Source: an uncultured Fidelibacterota bacterium (GTDB lineage: Bacteria; Fidelibacterota; Marinisomatia; Marinisomatales; Marinisomataceae). From it: a DNA stretch of 64,000 nt. The DNA lies in assembly GCA_902624275.1 (NCBI GenBank), contig CACNWW010000001.1, positions 126,001 to 190,000 of the forward strand. Direction: 5' to 3'. Under the pieces are notes generated by a model that saw only the letters and a program-made list of their open reading frames with translations, had not been told where the DNA came from and made no database searches. Shown here one piece after another: positions 42,858 to 51,779 of the stretch. Numbering within the stretch: the stretch's first letter is position 1; every line of letters starts with the position of its first letter. The translations under genes were made by a program, and so were the position numbers.

Positions 42858-43885
42858 TAATCAACCTCCAAAGGGTCAAAGTCTCCTGACCAGGCAAGAC
42901 ATTTTTGTTCATCAATTGCTATATTTGAAATGGTAGTCATATCATCAATTGAAATTTCAAAATGATATAAGCTTAAATTTTCTTTAAGCCTATCATATTT
43001 TACAGATTTTGGTAACACAGGATATCCGAGTTGAATTGCCCATTTTAAGAATAACTGTGGAACTGTAACTCCATAATTATTTGCAATGTCTTCACAAGGC
43101 ATTGCTCCACTTTTCATATCTTCTGGCTTACCATTCCACCTAGAACCTTCTCTCCAATTTGGAATTGGAGCTAATGTTGAATAAGCAATAGGAATAATTT
43201 CATGTTTGTCCATATAGTCAGCTAAAGACTGATGAACTACATGCCATGGATGAATTTCAATTTGATTTGCAGCAGGCATTTCAATTTCTGCCTCTTCAAT
43301 TTCTTTAATGTGATGTACATTATAATTAGAAACTCCAATGTGTTTGACTTTCCCCTGCTTTTTTAACTCTACCATAGCTTTCCATAGCTCTAATCTATTA
43401 TCTTTTGCAAAAGGATTATGAATGAGATATAAGTCTATTTCATCAACCTGTAAAAACTTCAAACTCTGTTCACAAGCTTTGATTACACCATCAAATGTTT
43501 GAAATGGCTCATCTTGATTGAACATTCCAGGCCACATCTTTGTAGTTAAATAAATTTCATCTCTAGGAACTGATAAAGATTTTAATGCATTGCCTATACC
43601 TTCTTCATTTTGATAGACTTGAGCTGTATCAATATGTTTATAACCTAAGTTTATAGCATCTTTAGTTATAGATTCAGCCTCATCATTAGGAATAAGCCAT
43701 GTTCCAAGGCCAATCATTGGAATATTTATTTTATTCATATAAGTAGTATACGATTTTTTTTCGAATTGATTCCATCTTTTTTGTAGTTGCTGATTTCCAA
43801 TTAAATGTTGGGGCTCATATGGACACATCCTACAACCATTCCCACAGCATTCTTGTTGATTAATTAAAAATTTTGATGATAACAT
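42857..43885 (-). CDS. Aldo/keto reductase with Cys-rich DUF5522-like N-terminal extension
   Basis: A 342-residue fusion. Residues 1-40 contain CCGNGCRMCPYEPQHL (Cys13, 14, 18, 21), matching the small DUF5522/oxidoreductase-like Cys-rich module; residues about 52-340 form a complete NADPH-dependent aldo/keto reductase with Asp86 (KHIDTAQVY), Tyr91, Lys116 (TTKMWPG) and His in LYLIHNPF, plus the NADP motif LPKSVKYDRLKENL. An internal ATG (Met50) could express the reductase alone. The upstream neighbour is the alkane hydroxylase, so an aldehyde or ketone substrate is plausible. Confidence 0.87.
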   Translation of the reverse strand: MLSSKFLINQQECCGNGCRMCPYEPQHLIGNQQLQKRWNQFEKKSYTTYMNKINIPMIGLGTWLIPNDEAESITKDAINLGYKHIDTAQVYQNEEGIGNALKSLSVPRDEIYLTTKMWPGMFNQDEPFQTFDGVIKACEQSLKFLQVDEIDLYLIHNPFAKDNRLELWKAMVELKKQGKVKHIGVSNYNVHHIKEIEEAEIEMPAANQIEIHPWHVVHQSLADYMDKHEIIPIAYSTLAPIPNWREGSRWNGKPEDMKSGAMPCEDIANNYGVTVPQLFLKWAIQLGYPVLPKSVKYDRLKENLSLYHFEISIDDMTTISNIAIDEQKCLAWSGDFDPLEVD

Positions 43886-43920
43886 AAAGCAGAAAATATA
43901 TGGAAAATATTATCTACACC

Positions 43921-44991
43921 CTAATTAGAAAAATTAAGATAATGCGAAGTTAATGATTTTTCATCATCTGAAGCATAATTAAGATGCCAGTTTTTTAATC
44001 TTGGCTCCATCTTGCTCTTTGCATAACTAGGAGCTAAAGTAAATAATAAAATGTATGTTAAATAACCTGAGGGTAATATTACTCCGCTATTTTCGCACGG
44101 TAGAAGCTCCCAAAATTCTTTATTTGCATGAACATGGTGATCTGAGTGCCTTGTCAAATTATATGTTAAATAGCTAGTCATTCGATTATTAGAGTTCCAT
44201 GAGTGATGATATTTAACTGGATGACCCTTCATTCTAACCAACCCATAATGTTCAATGAAATTTGTAAGCTGAAAAAAATAATTAGCAACTAAACCCAGTA
44301 GGATATAAACAAACATTGCTTGCCAATTAAATACATAGCCAATGAAAAGGAATACGAGTGAAGTTCTTATGTACCCGTTAATTAATCGATTATTAAACGA
44401 CAAAATTTTCTTTTTTCGAATTTGTAATTGCTTTTTCTCGATTTCCCATGCATGAACATGCTCTTTGAAAAAAGCTTTAACTGCAAAAATAAAAGGATTC
44501 TCACCATAATTTGCAGTCACAGGATCTTCTTCAACCACCCCAACATTTTTGTGATGTCCATGAATGTGTTCAATAGCAAAAGCAGGATTCCAAGCAGTAG
44601 CTAAAGCCCAATTTCCAACTTCACAATCAAATTTTTTGTTTATTCTATGGACCAATTCATGACCAATATTTATTAAACTTAAAGCCATTTGTAATCCCAA
44701 GATTGGAATATATAGTAAGTAGTACCATTCAAAAGCTGAAGAAATCTTATCAAGATAAATATATAATACAATCATGAACAATGGAACATTCATAAAAAGA
44801 GAGCAATCAAGTAAAAAAGGAAATTTGTAATTGGGGGTAGATATGTCGTCTCCAAAGAATAATTCTCCAAAAACTATAGATAAAACAACTGATAGAGCAA
44901 TTATAGATCCAATCCAACCCTCAACTAATAATGATACACCTATTAATAGAATGTAAAATGGGTTTAAAAAAAATTTTAAATATGATATCAT
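43921..44991 (-). CDS. alkB: AlkB-type membrane alkane 1-monooxygenase
   Basis: Integral membrane di-iron hydroxylase of 356 residues. All His boxes are present: GHELVHR (from residue 110), EHIHGHHKNV (141-150), and RHSDHHVHA (from 281), together with the AlkB-specific NFIEHYGLVR (244-253). Four to six helices are seen. AlkB converts terminal C-H to alcohol in medium-chain alkanes using rubredoxin-delivered electrons. No rubredoxin or rubredoxin reductase gene is in the window, and the possibility of another long-chain substrate (desaturase-like) remains. It heads a leftward set with the aldo/keto reductase and nuclease genes. Confidence 0.92.
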   Translation of the reverse strand: MISYLKFFLNPFYILLIGVSLLVEGWIGSIIALSVVLSIVFGELFFGDDISTPNYKFPFLLDCSLFMNVPLFMIVLYIYLDKISSAFEWYYLLYIPILGLQMALSLINIGHELVHRINKKFDCEVGNWALATAWNPAFAIEHIHGHHKNVGVVEEDPVTANYGENPFIFAVKAFFKEHVHAWEIEKKQLQIRKKKILSFNNRLINGYIRTSLVFLFIGYVFNWQAMFVYILLGLVANYFFQLTNFIEHYGLVRMKGHPVKYHHSWNSNNRMTSYLTYNLTRHSDHHVHANKEFWELLPCENSGVILPSGYLTYILLFTLAPSYAKSKMEPRLKNWHLNYASDDEKSLTSHYLNFSN

Positions 44992-44999
44992 AACTAAAA

Positions 45000-45212
45000 T
45001 TAAGTACTTTCATTAATAATTTCAATCCATCCACTTAACCATTTAGTATCATCCTTTAAGTCCTTAAAAGATACTTCTATCTTAATTTTTTTAGCACATA
45101 CGGAAAACATTTCAACTTTTTGTTTTTTTTTATTGATGTTTAATACTTCATAGTGACGCCAATCTTTAATTTTTTTTACTGCAGTCCATTTTGAATTTTT
45201 CAGGTGCTTCAT
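45000..45212 (-). CDS. TIGR02450-like Trp-rich small protein
   Basis: A 70-residue protein with KNSKWTAVKKIKDWRHYEV at the N-terminus and DTKWLSGWIEI at the C-terminus, the pattern of the TIGR02450 family of small Trp-rich proteins. No function is known for the family. It ends 8 bp before the alkB start, on the same strand, and starts 1 bp after the MORN protein stop, so the three are likely co-transcribed. Confidence 0.78.
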   Translation of the reverse strand: MKHLKNSKWTAVKKIKDWRHYEVLNINKKKQKVEMFSVCAKKIKIEVSFKDLKDDTKWLSGWIEIINEST

Positions 45213-45213
45213 A

Positions 45214-45657
45214 CTAATAAACTACTTTTCCAAAATCGTACATAATTGAAAATAAGAGTTGGCTATTAATATTATATAGCTTCCAAATACCATCCATTTC
45301 TCCATCAATAAAAGATCCTTCCTTATGTAAAACTGAGCTTGGATAATACTGCTTGAAATTTCCATTTAATTTATCATTTTTAACTGTAAAAATAGCATGA
45401 ATTTCACCACTAGAAAAATAGTGAGTCCACATTCCTGTTGTCTTACCATCAATCATCTGACCCTTAAGAATGATATTATCTAAAGAATCATTAACTACGA
45501 CACTTCCTGTAAATAGATTATCTTTATTTTTTAAATAAAAGATATCTTTGTGCTTAATTAGATCATTAAAATTTACTGAACTTTCAATTAATGATTCTTC
45601 ATTGGGTTGTTGAGCACACAGATTTTGAATTAAAAATAATATCAGTAACAATTTCAT
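45214..45657 (-). CDS. Exported MORN-repeat (YwqK-like) protein
   Basis: A 147-residue protein with signal MKLLLILFLIQNLCA and three to four MORN-like repeats: GKTTGMWTHYFSSGEIHA, KLNGNFKQYYPSSVLHKEG and GEMDGIWKLYNINSQL. Such repeats form beta-hairpin sheets that bind proteins or membranes. YwqK-type members often act in toxin-antidote systems or envelope functions, but nothing nearby supports a toxin. First gene of the set leading to alkB. Confidence 0.76.
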   Translation of the reverse strand: MKLLLILFLIQNLCAQQPNEESLIESSVNFNDLIKHKDIFYLKNKDNLFTGSVVVNDSLDNIILKGQMIDGKTTGMWTHYFSSGEIHAIFTVKNDKLNGNFKQYYPSSVLHKEGSFIDGEMDGIWKLYNINSQLLFSIMYDFGKVVY

Positions 45658-45706
45658 TTAAAAAGTTATGAAAAAATAGATGAAAGATAAAATACTTCAA
45701 ACTTTG

Positions 45707-45781
45707 TCGGGGTGGCAGGATTTGAACCTGCGACCCCCTGCTCCCAAAGCAGGTGCGCTAACCGGACTACGCTACACCCCG
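45707..45781 (-). tRNA. tRNA-Pro(TGG)
   Basis: Minus-strand cloverleaf: acceptor CGGGGTG/CACCCCG, D-arm region GCGTAGTCCGGTTAGCGC, anticodon arm CCTGC-TTTGGGA-GCAGG (anticodon TGG), T-arm GCAGG-TTCAAAT-CCTGC, discriminator A, no encoded CCA. It forms a pair with tRNA-His, 11 bp apart. Confidence 0.96.
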
Positions 45782-45792
45782 AAAATTTTAAG

Positions 45793-45866
45793 GGTGACTG
45801 ATCGGACTCGAACCGACGACCAATCGGACCACAACCGATGGCTCTACCAACTGAGCTACAGTCACC
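45793..45866 (-). tRNA. tRNA-His(GTG)
   Basis: Minus-strand cloverleaf with encoded G-1 opposite C73: G, then acceptor GTGACTG/CAGTCAC, D-arm GCTC...GAGC, anticodon arm ATCGG-TTGTGGT-CCGAT (anticodon GTG), T-arm GTCGG-TTCGAGT-CCGAT. The following CC is a partial CCA only. Promoter must lie in the 79-bp gap to lptF/G, where TTATTATAGTTTAGG resembles a -10 region. Confidence 0.96.
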
Positions 45867-45945
45867 ATAAGGCTTAATCAATTTAAGCATGGGAACTTAT
45901 TATAGTTTAGGTTTTAACACAAGTAGAGTTAAATTTTAAAATCAC

Positions 45946-47292
45946 ATGAATACACTTAATAAATATTTATTCAAACAGTCATTAATTCCATTTTTATTAT
46001 CCGTTGCAGTAATCACGACTGTACTTTTTTTACAATTTCTTATTAGAGCAGTTGATCGTTTTTTAGGTAAAGGCTTAGATGTAATGACAATTTTTGAGTA
46101 TTTGTTTTTGAATCTTGCATGGATTATTGCGCTATCGGTGCCAATGTCATTACTAATATCAAGTGTAATGACCTTTGGTCGTATGGCACAACAAAATGAA
46201 ATCACAGCATTAAAATCTGCTGGAGTAAATCTTTACAACATAATAAAACCAGCAATATTATTTGGCTCTTTGATTGCTATTGGACTATGTATTTTTAATA
46301 ATTTTGCGCTTCCTGAAATGAATTATAATGCTCGATTGCTTGCTAGAGATATCTACAAGAAAAAACCAGAGCTATCGATTGAGCCAGGATATTTTGTGGA
46401 TATGATTCCTCAATATACAATGATAGTAAAAGAAATGGATGGTAAAGATTTTAAAGATGTAAAAATTTTTAGTAAAAATCAAAAATCAGAACAAACAACT
46501 ATTTATGCTAGTAAAGGATCATTATCCTCGGATGGTAAAATAATTAGAATAGATTTAATGGATGGAGAAATTCATGAAATTGATTTATCAAATTATGATC
46601 ATTACAGAAAAATTATTTTCAAAACACATCAAATTATGATATCAATGGATGAATTAATCTTAAATCGGACTACGGAATCAAATCGAACGGATCGTGAAAT
46701 GCGAATACCGCAAATGATTGATGAAATTAAAAGAAATAAAATTTTGATTTCTCAGATTTATGAACGTATTGAAAACGTAAAAAAAGAAATTGGAATAACA
46801 AATCTAAATGCAAATACCCTAGAAAATATTGAAAAAGAAATCGAAGAATTAAAACAAAAACGAACAGAAATTTCATCATCAAAAAAAGAATTAAATAATA
46901 TTCCTTTCTCTAACCTTCAAGATAAACAATATATATTATCTTTAACCAATAACTTACGTCAATTTGAAAATGAATTTACTTTAGTTGAAAATTATGAAAG
47001 GACAAATAATAAATTTAAAGTTGAAATTCATAAAAAATTTACGTTAGCGATTGCGTGTATATTGTTTACTATTGTCGGTGCTCCACTTGGAATTCTCGTT
47101 CGAAGCGGTGGAATGACAATTGCCTCTGGTTTGAGCATTGCCTTCTTCTTGGTTTACTATATCTTACTCATCTGGGGTGAGCAATTGGCTGATAGAAATC
47201 TATTGAACCCTGGATTGGGTTCATGGCTTCCAAATATCATTCTTTTGATTAGTGGAATGGCGATTTTAAAACTCTCAAATAAAAGAAATTAA
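45946..47292 (+). CDS. LptF/LptG-family LPS export permease
   Basis: Permease of the Lpt lipopolysaccharide transport system, YjgP/YjgQ family, 448 residues. Helices at the N-terminus (NKYLFKQSLIPFLLS, then VPMSLLISSVMTFGRM) and C-terminus (ILFTIVGAPLGILVRSGG, FFLVYYILLIWGEQLADR) flank a periplasmic beta-jellyroll domain. An uncommon coiled-coil region (roughly residues 245-360, Lys/Glu/Asn-rich) is inserted between them. Implies LPS-bearing outer membrane. Only one of the two permeases is seen here. Confidence 0.88.
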   Translation: MNTLNKYLFKQSLIPFLLSVAVITTVLFLQFLIRAVDRFLGKGLDVMTIFEYLFLNLAWIIALSVPMSLLISSVMTFGRMAQQNEITALKSAGVNLYNIIKPAILFGSLIAIGLCIFNNFALPEMNYNARLLARDIYKKKPELSIEPGYFVDMIPQYTMIVKEMDGKDFKDVKIFSKNQKSEQTTIYASKGSLSSDGKIIRIDLMDGEIHEIDLSNYDHYRKIIFKTHQIMISMDELILNRTTESNRTDREMRIPQMIDEIKRNKILISQIYERIENVKKEIGITNLNANTLENIEKEIEELKQKRTEISSSKKELNNIPFSNLQDKQYILSLTNNLRQFENEFTLVENYERTNNKFKVEIHKKFTLAIACILFTIVGAPLGILVRSGGMTIASGLSIAFFLVYYILLIWGEQLADRNLLNPGLGSWLPNIILLISGMAILKLSNKRN

Positions 47293-47293
47293 C

Positions 47294-49375
47294 CTATTGT
47301 GGTATATTTGATCGCAGAAAGAATTCTTTTTCTAAATTCTTAGTTCTACTTGTTGGGAGTTGTTTTGTGTCTGAATCAATTTCAATTTCTACAACACCAT
47401 CAGGTATTTCAAATCTATCTCTGGGAATATTTAATTCTTTGTGAGCATTTTTCATAAATGATGCCCAAGCAGGAAGAGCTGCAACTCCACCATATTGACC
47501 ATCACCCAAACTAACTGAGTATTCATCAATTCCATACCAAACTCCAGCTGTAATATTTGGAGTAAATCCAACAAACCAAGCATCACTTAAGTTTTGCGTA
47601 GTTCCAGTCTTACCACCTGCTGGATGTCTAAATTTATATTTCCATCTTAAACTTCCACCTGTTCCGCTATCCACAACAGATTGCAGTAAATTAGTTACCA
47701 TATAAGCAGTTTCAGGACTTAATACTTCTTTTTGATCAATTGAATATTCTTTAATTATTCTTCCATACTTGTCTTCAATTCTAGTTATAGAAATTGGAGT
47801 AGAATAAATTCCTTTGTTTGCAAATGTTGCATATGAAGCTACTATCTCAATTGGTTTTACTTCAGATGTTCCAAGTGCTATTGAATCTACTGCTCTAATA
47901 GGTGAGGTTATTTGCATCCTTTGAGCAATATCTTTTACCTGTCTTGGTGGAACAAGCTCTTGAACCATTCTTACTGAAATCAAGTTTAGAGATCTCTGAA
48001 GACCTTCTCTCAAAGTAGTTAATCCACCGGTACTCTTATCATAGTTCCTTGGTGTCCATTTTTCTCTTTCGCCCTTAGAATTATTTCTGTACAAAGCAAC
48101 AGGTTGATTTAATAATTGAGTTGTTACAGGATAATTATTATCAATTGCTGCTGTATAAATATATGGCTTAAAAACAGAGCCTGGCTGCCTTAATGCTTGT
48201 GTTGAACGGTTAAATTCATCAGGGTAATCTGATCTTCCTCCAATCATTGCTAGTATTTCGCCAGTCTTGGTATCTAAGGCAATAAACGCACATTGTACTA
48301 GCAGTTCTTTTCGTAGCTCATCATATAATTCAACTTGCCCATCAAGCATCATCTTAACAGAATCAGCATCAAAAATTGACAAATATGCAAGCTGAGAAAA
48401 TTTATCCTTATCGGCAAAAAGCTGTCGATTAAATTCATCTTGATTTTTTTTAAGGGTTTGCATTACAGCATCTTCTGCTATCTTCTGTAATTTGTAATCA
48501 AGGGTAGTATGAATCTTTAATCCATCTTGATAAATATTAATTCCTAACTGCTCATCCTGTTGTTCTAACATTCTTCTAACATGTTCGGCAAAATATGGAG
48601 CTTTTCCTTTTGGAATTTCGTAATAAATATTGTCAGGGATGATACTATTGTGCTCTATGTAATCTTGATATGATATAAAATCCTGATTATACATTAATTT
48701 CAACACAATAGATCTTCTCCCTATTGCTTTATTGAGATTTCTTAGTGGAGAGTAGTTTGCTGGAGATGGTAACATTCCAATCAACATAGCTGACTCACCA
48801 ATCGTTAAATCTGATGCATTTTTATTGAAAAATCTTTTTGCTGCTGATTCTGCACCATAAGTACCATGACCAAAATGAACAGTGTTCAAATACATCTCTA
48901 ATATTTCATCTTTAGTATAAGTTCTTTCAATTTGAATAGCTGTTATCATCTCTTTTAGTTTTCGAATGATGCTATCTTTAAATCCAACTTCTTTATAAAG
49001 ATTCCTAGCTAATTGCTGAGACAGCGTACTAAATCCCTGTCTAAAACTCATCGATGAAACATTAACAACAACAGCTCGAAAAAAACTTTGTAAATCAACA
49101 CCCCAATGAGAATAAAACCTTTTGTCTTCTGATGCTATAGCTGCATTTTTTAAATGTTCTGGCAACTCTTCAATATCTACAAAGACTCTTTTCTGAATAT
49201 AAAATTCTCCAATTACTTCTCCGTTCCTATCATATAAAGTGGATAGCATTGCAGGGTCAAAGGTTTCAAGGCGTTCTAAAGAAGGTAAATCTCTAGATAA
49301 ATAAAAAACATATACTAATACTAGTATAAATAGATAGAAAATTATTCTTAATGATGAAAAAAATGTTTTGATCAT
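47294..49375 (-). CDS. mrcA: Penicillin-binding protein 1A (bifunctional)
   Basis: Peptidoglycan glycosyltransferase/transpeptidase of 693 residues. N-terminal membrane anchor, then the GT51 domain with AIASEDKRFYSHWGVD, GFSTLSQQLARNLY and the family KLKEMITAIQIERTYTKDEILE; the transpeptidase has the SxxK in PGSVFKPYIYTAA, SLN in RSLNLISVRM and KTGTT in GGKTGTTQNLSDAWFVG. Its C-terminal stop is 2 bp from the convergent lptF/G stop. The start overlaps the fumC stop by four bases. Confidence 0.95.
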   Translation of the reverse strand: MIKTFFSSLRIIFYLFILVLVYVFYLSRDLPSLERLETFDPAMLSTLYDRNGEVIGEFYIQKRVFVDIEELPEHLKNAAIASEDKRFYSHWGVDLQSFFRAVVVNVSSMSFRQGFSTLSQQLARNLYKEVGFKDSIIRKLKEMITAIQIERTYTKDEILEMYLNTVHFGHGTYGAESAAKRFFNKNASDLTIGESAMLIGMLPSPANYSPLRNLNKAIGRRSIVLKLMYNQDFISYQDYIEHNSIIPDNIYYEIPKGKAPYFAEHVRRMLEQQDEQLGINIYQDGLKIHTTLDYKLQKIAEDAVMQTLKKNQDEFNRQLFADKDKFSQLAYLSIFDADSVKMMLDGQVELYDELRKELLVQCAFIALDTKTGEILAMIGGRSDYPDEFNRSTQALRQPGSVFKPYIYTAAIDNNYPVTTQLLNQPVALYRNNSKGEREKWTPRNYDKSTGGLTTLREGLQRSLNLISVRMVQELVPPRQVKDIAQRMQITSPIRAVDSIALGTSEVKPIEIVASYATFANKGIYSTPISITRIEDKYGRIIKEYSIDQKEVLSPETAYMVTNLLQSVVDSGTGGSLRWKYKFRHPAGGKTGTTQNLSDAWFVGFTPNITAGVWYGIDEYSVSLGDGQYGGVAALPAWASFMKNAHKELNIPRDRFEIPDGVVEIEIDSDTKQLPTSRTKNLEKEFFLRSNIPQ

Positions 49376-50769
49376 GCTTTTTTGGGTGCAACCATTAATT
49401 CTGGTTTAACAATTTTATCAAATTCTTGTTCCGATAAATGTCCCAAAGCTTTTGCACTTTGTTTTAGAGAAATATTTTCTTTTAAAGCTTTTTTAGCAAT
49501 GTCAGCTGCCTTTTCATATCCAATTTTTGGAGCAAGTGCTGTTACAAGCATTAGCGACTTATCTAAATTTTCTTTAATTTTTTTCTCATTTGCTTTTAAT
49601 CCATCAAGTGCATTCAGTGTAAATGATTCAGCAACTTCAGACAATAATGAAATCGATTCATGGATTGAAGAAGCAATAATTGGTCTATACGTATTAAGTT
49701 CAAAATTACCATTTGTACCAGCATAATTTACTGTGGCATCATTACCTAGAATTTGAGCATAGACCATATTTACAGCTTCACATTGTGTAGGATTCACTTT
49801 GCCAGGCATTATAGAACTGCCAGGTTCATTTGATGGAAGTATTAATTCTCCTATTCCAGCCATTGGTCCACATGCTAACCATCGGATATCATTAGCAATT
49901 TTATTAAGTGATCCGGCACAAATTCGAATCTGTGCTGATAAATTAGATAGAGCATTTTGAGAAGATAATAATTCAAATTTATTTTTACATACGTTAAATG
50001 AGAATCCTGTTTCTTCAGAAATAAATGAACAAATTAACTCATCAAAACCACTTAAAGTATTAATTCCTGTTCCAACAGCTGTACCTCCAACAGGTAAATC
50101 CCTACATTCTTTTAAAGCATTTTTAATTCTTGAAATATCATTTTTAATCATTGATGCATAACCAGAAAACTCTTGCCCCAATCGAATCGGTGTAGCATCC
50201 TGAAGATGAGTTCTTCCCACTTTAATTATTTTGTGAAATTCTTTTGACTTTTCAACTAATGATTTCTCAAGCATAGCTAGCGCTGGAAGCAGATTATTCT
50301 CAGATGATATTACGCTTCCAACTAAAATTGCAGTTGGAAAAGTATCATTTGTAGACTGCGACATATTAACATGATCATTTGGATTTACAAACTTATAAGA
50401 ACCCAATTTTGCGCCAAGAATTTCATTTGCTTTGTTTGCAATAACTTCATTGACGTTCATATTTGTTTGAGTACCACTTCCAGTTTGAAAGACTGGTACT
50501 GGAAATTCATTTAAGTATTGATCTGGGTTATTTAAAATATGACTGCATGCTTTAATAATTGCGTCAGACAATTTTTTTGAAATGTTCTTTTGAGCATAAT
50601 TTGTTTTTGCAGCACATTTTTTTATAATGATGTATGGAAGAATTAAGCTGAATTCCATAGACCAACCAATTTCAAAATTTTGTATTGCTCTCTGGGTTTG
50701 AGCGCCATAATATGCTTTTGAAGGAACTTTTATTTTACCTATGCTGTCTTGCTCGATCCTGAAAGACAT
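49372..50769 (-). CDS. fumC: Fumarase class II
   Basis: Hydrates fumarate to malate in the TCA cycle. The 465-residue fumarase/aspartase superfamily protein has TGSGTQTNMNVNEVIANKA, the active-site HVNMSQSTNDTFPTA and KVGRTHLQDATPI, and the signature GSSIMPGKVNPTQCEA with the catalytic mobile-loop Ser. The features separate it from aspartase but argininosuccinate-lyase-like proteins are excluded by the TQCEA motif. One-base overlap with the korB stop puts it in the korAB transcript. Confidence 0.95.
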   Translation of the reverse strand: MSFRIEQDSIGKIKVPSKAYYGAQTQRAIQNFEIGWSMEFSLILPYIIIKKCAAKTNYAQKNISKKLSDAIIKACSHILNNPDQYLNEFPVPVFQTGSGTQTNMNVNEVIANKANEILGAKLGSYKFVNPNDHVNMSQSTNDTFPTAILVGSVISSENNLLPALAMLEKSLVEKSKEFHKIIKVGRTHLQDATPIRLGQEFSGYASMIKNDISRIKNALKECRDLPVGGTAVGTGINTLSGFDELICSFISEETGFSFNVCKNKFELLSSQNALSNLSAQIRICAGSLNKIANDIRWLACGPMAGIGELILPSNEPGSSIMPGKVNPTQCEAVNMVYAQILGNDATVNYAGTNGNFELNTYRPIIASSIHESISLLSEVAESFTLNALDGLKANEKKIKENLDKSLMLVTALAPKIGYEKAADIAKKALKENISLKQSAKALGHLSEQEFDKIVKPELMVAPKKA

Positions 50770-51779
50770 TATTCTACCTCCCAGGTATCTCCAGCTTTTA
50801 GCATATCATCAAGCGTTTGTTTAGGCTGCTCATTAGCTTTTGACATTTGGTCAGCCATCAAATCATCATAGGTTGGTCTTTCGCTACAAAATAACACTCC
50901 TAATGGTTCGGGAAAGTTAGGATTTGCTGTGAAATTAGATAACATATTAGCTATTAACGGATCTGTTTCATCATGAACTAAAATATCCTCAACTTTATAC
51001 TTTTTACCAATTTTAACGACTTTTGGTTTTGAGCCCTCCAAAATAATACCTTTATCTTTATCGTTACCAAAAATCATTGGTTCGCCATTTTCTAAATAAA
51101 GTAGTTTATCAGCTTTTGTGTCTCTGTCTGTTAAAGTTCCAAAAGCTCCATCATTAAAGATATTACAATTTTGATATATTTCTATAAAAGATGTACCATT
51201 ATGATCATTCGCTCTTCGAATCATGCTTTGTAAATGTTTTAATTCTTTATCAATAGTTTTTGCAACAAATGAACCTTGTGCACCTAGCACCAATTGTGTT
51301 GGCTTGAATGGATAATCTAACGAACCCATCGGAGTGGAATAAGTAACTTTGCCTTGTTCTGATGTTGGTGAATATTGGCCTTTAGTTAAACCATAGATTC
51401 TATTGTTAAAGAGCATAACATTTATGTTAATATTTCTTCGCAATAAGTGAATTAAATGATTTCCTCCAATTGAAAAACCATCTCCATCACCAGTAACCAT
51501 CCAGACAGAAAGATTAGGATTTGCAAGTTTTAGTCCACTAGCTACAGTAGGGGCTCTTCCATGAATAGTATGAAATCCGTATGTGTTCATATAATAAGGA
51601 AACCTACTTGAGCAACCAATACCAGAAATGAAGACTGTGTCCTCTTTCTTTTCTGTAATTTCTGGAAAAACTTTTTGTGTTTGCGCAAGAATTGCATAGT
51701 CTCCACAACCTGGACACCATCTAATAGCTTGATCAGACTGAAAGTCTGATTTTTTTAATGTTGGTTTTTCAGCCATCAA
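50769..51779 (-). CDS. korB: 2-oxoacid:ferredoxin oxidoreductase beta subunit
   Basis: TPP- and Fe-S-binding subunit of 336 residues, probably of 2-oxoglutarate:ferredoxin oxidoreductase. The cluster Cys are in RWCPGCGDYA, GIGCSSR and YQNCNIFNDG; the TPP motif is VTGDGDGFSIGGNHLIH followed by FNNRIYGLTKGQYSP. The start overlaps korA by 11 bp. It supplies reduced ferredoxin; with citrate synthase and fumarase this completes the oxidative, or in reverse the reductive, branch of the TCA cycle. Confidence 0.93.
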   Translation of the reverse strand: MMAEKPTLKKSDFQSDQAIRWCPGCGDYAILAQTQKVFPEITEKKEDTVFISGIGCSSRFPYYMNTYGFHTIHGRAPTVASGLKLANPNLSVWMVTGDGDGFSIGGNHLIHLLRRNININVMLFNNRIYGLTKGQYSPTSEQGKVTYSTPMGSLDYPFKPTQLVLGAQGSFVAKTIDKELKHLQSMIRRANDHNGTSFIEIYQNCNIFNDGAFGTLTDRDTKADKLLYLENGEPMIFGNDKDKGIILEGSKPKVVKIGKKYKVEDILVHDETDPLIANMLSNFTANPNFPEPLGVLFCSERPTYDDLMADQMSKANEQPKQTLDDMLKAGDTWEVE

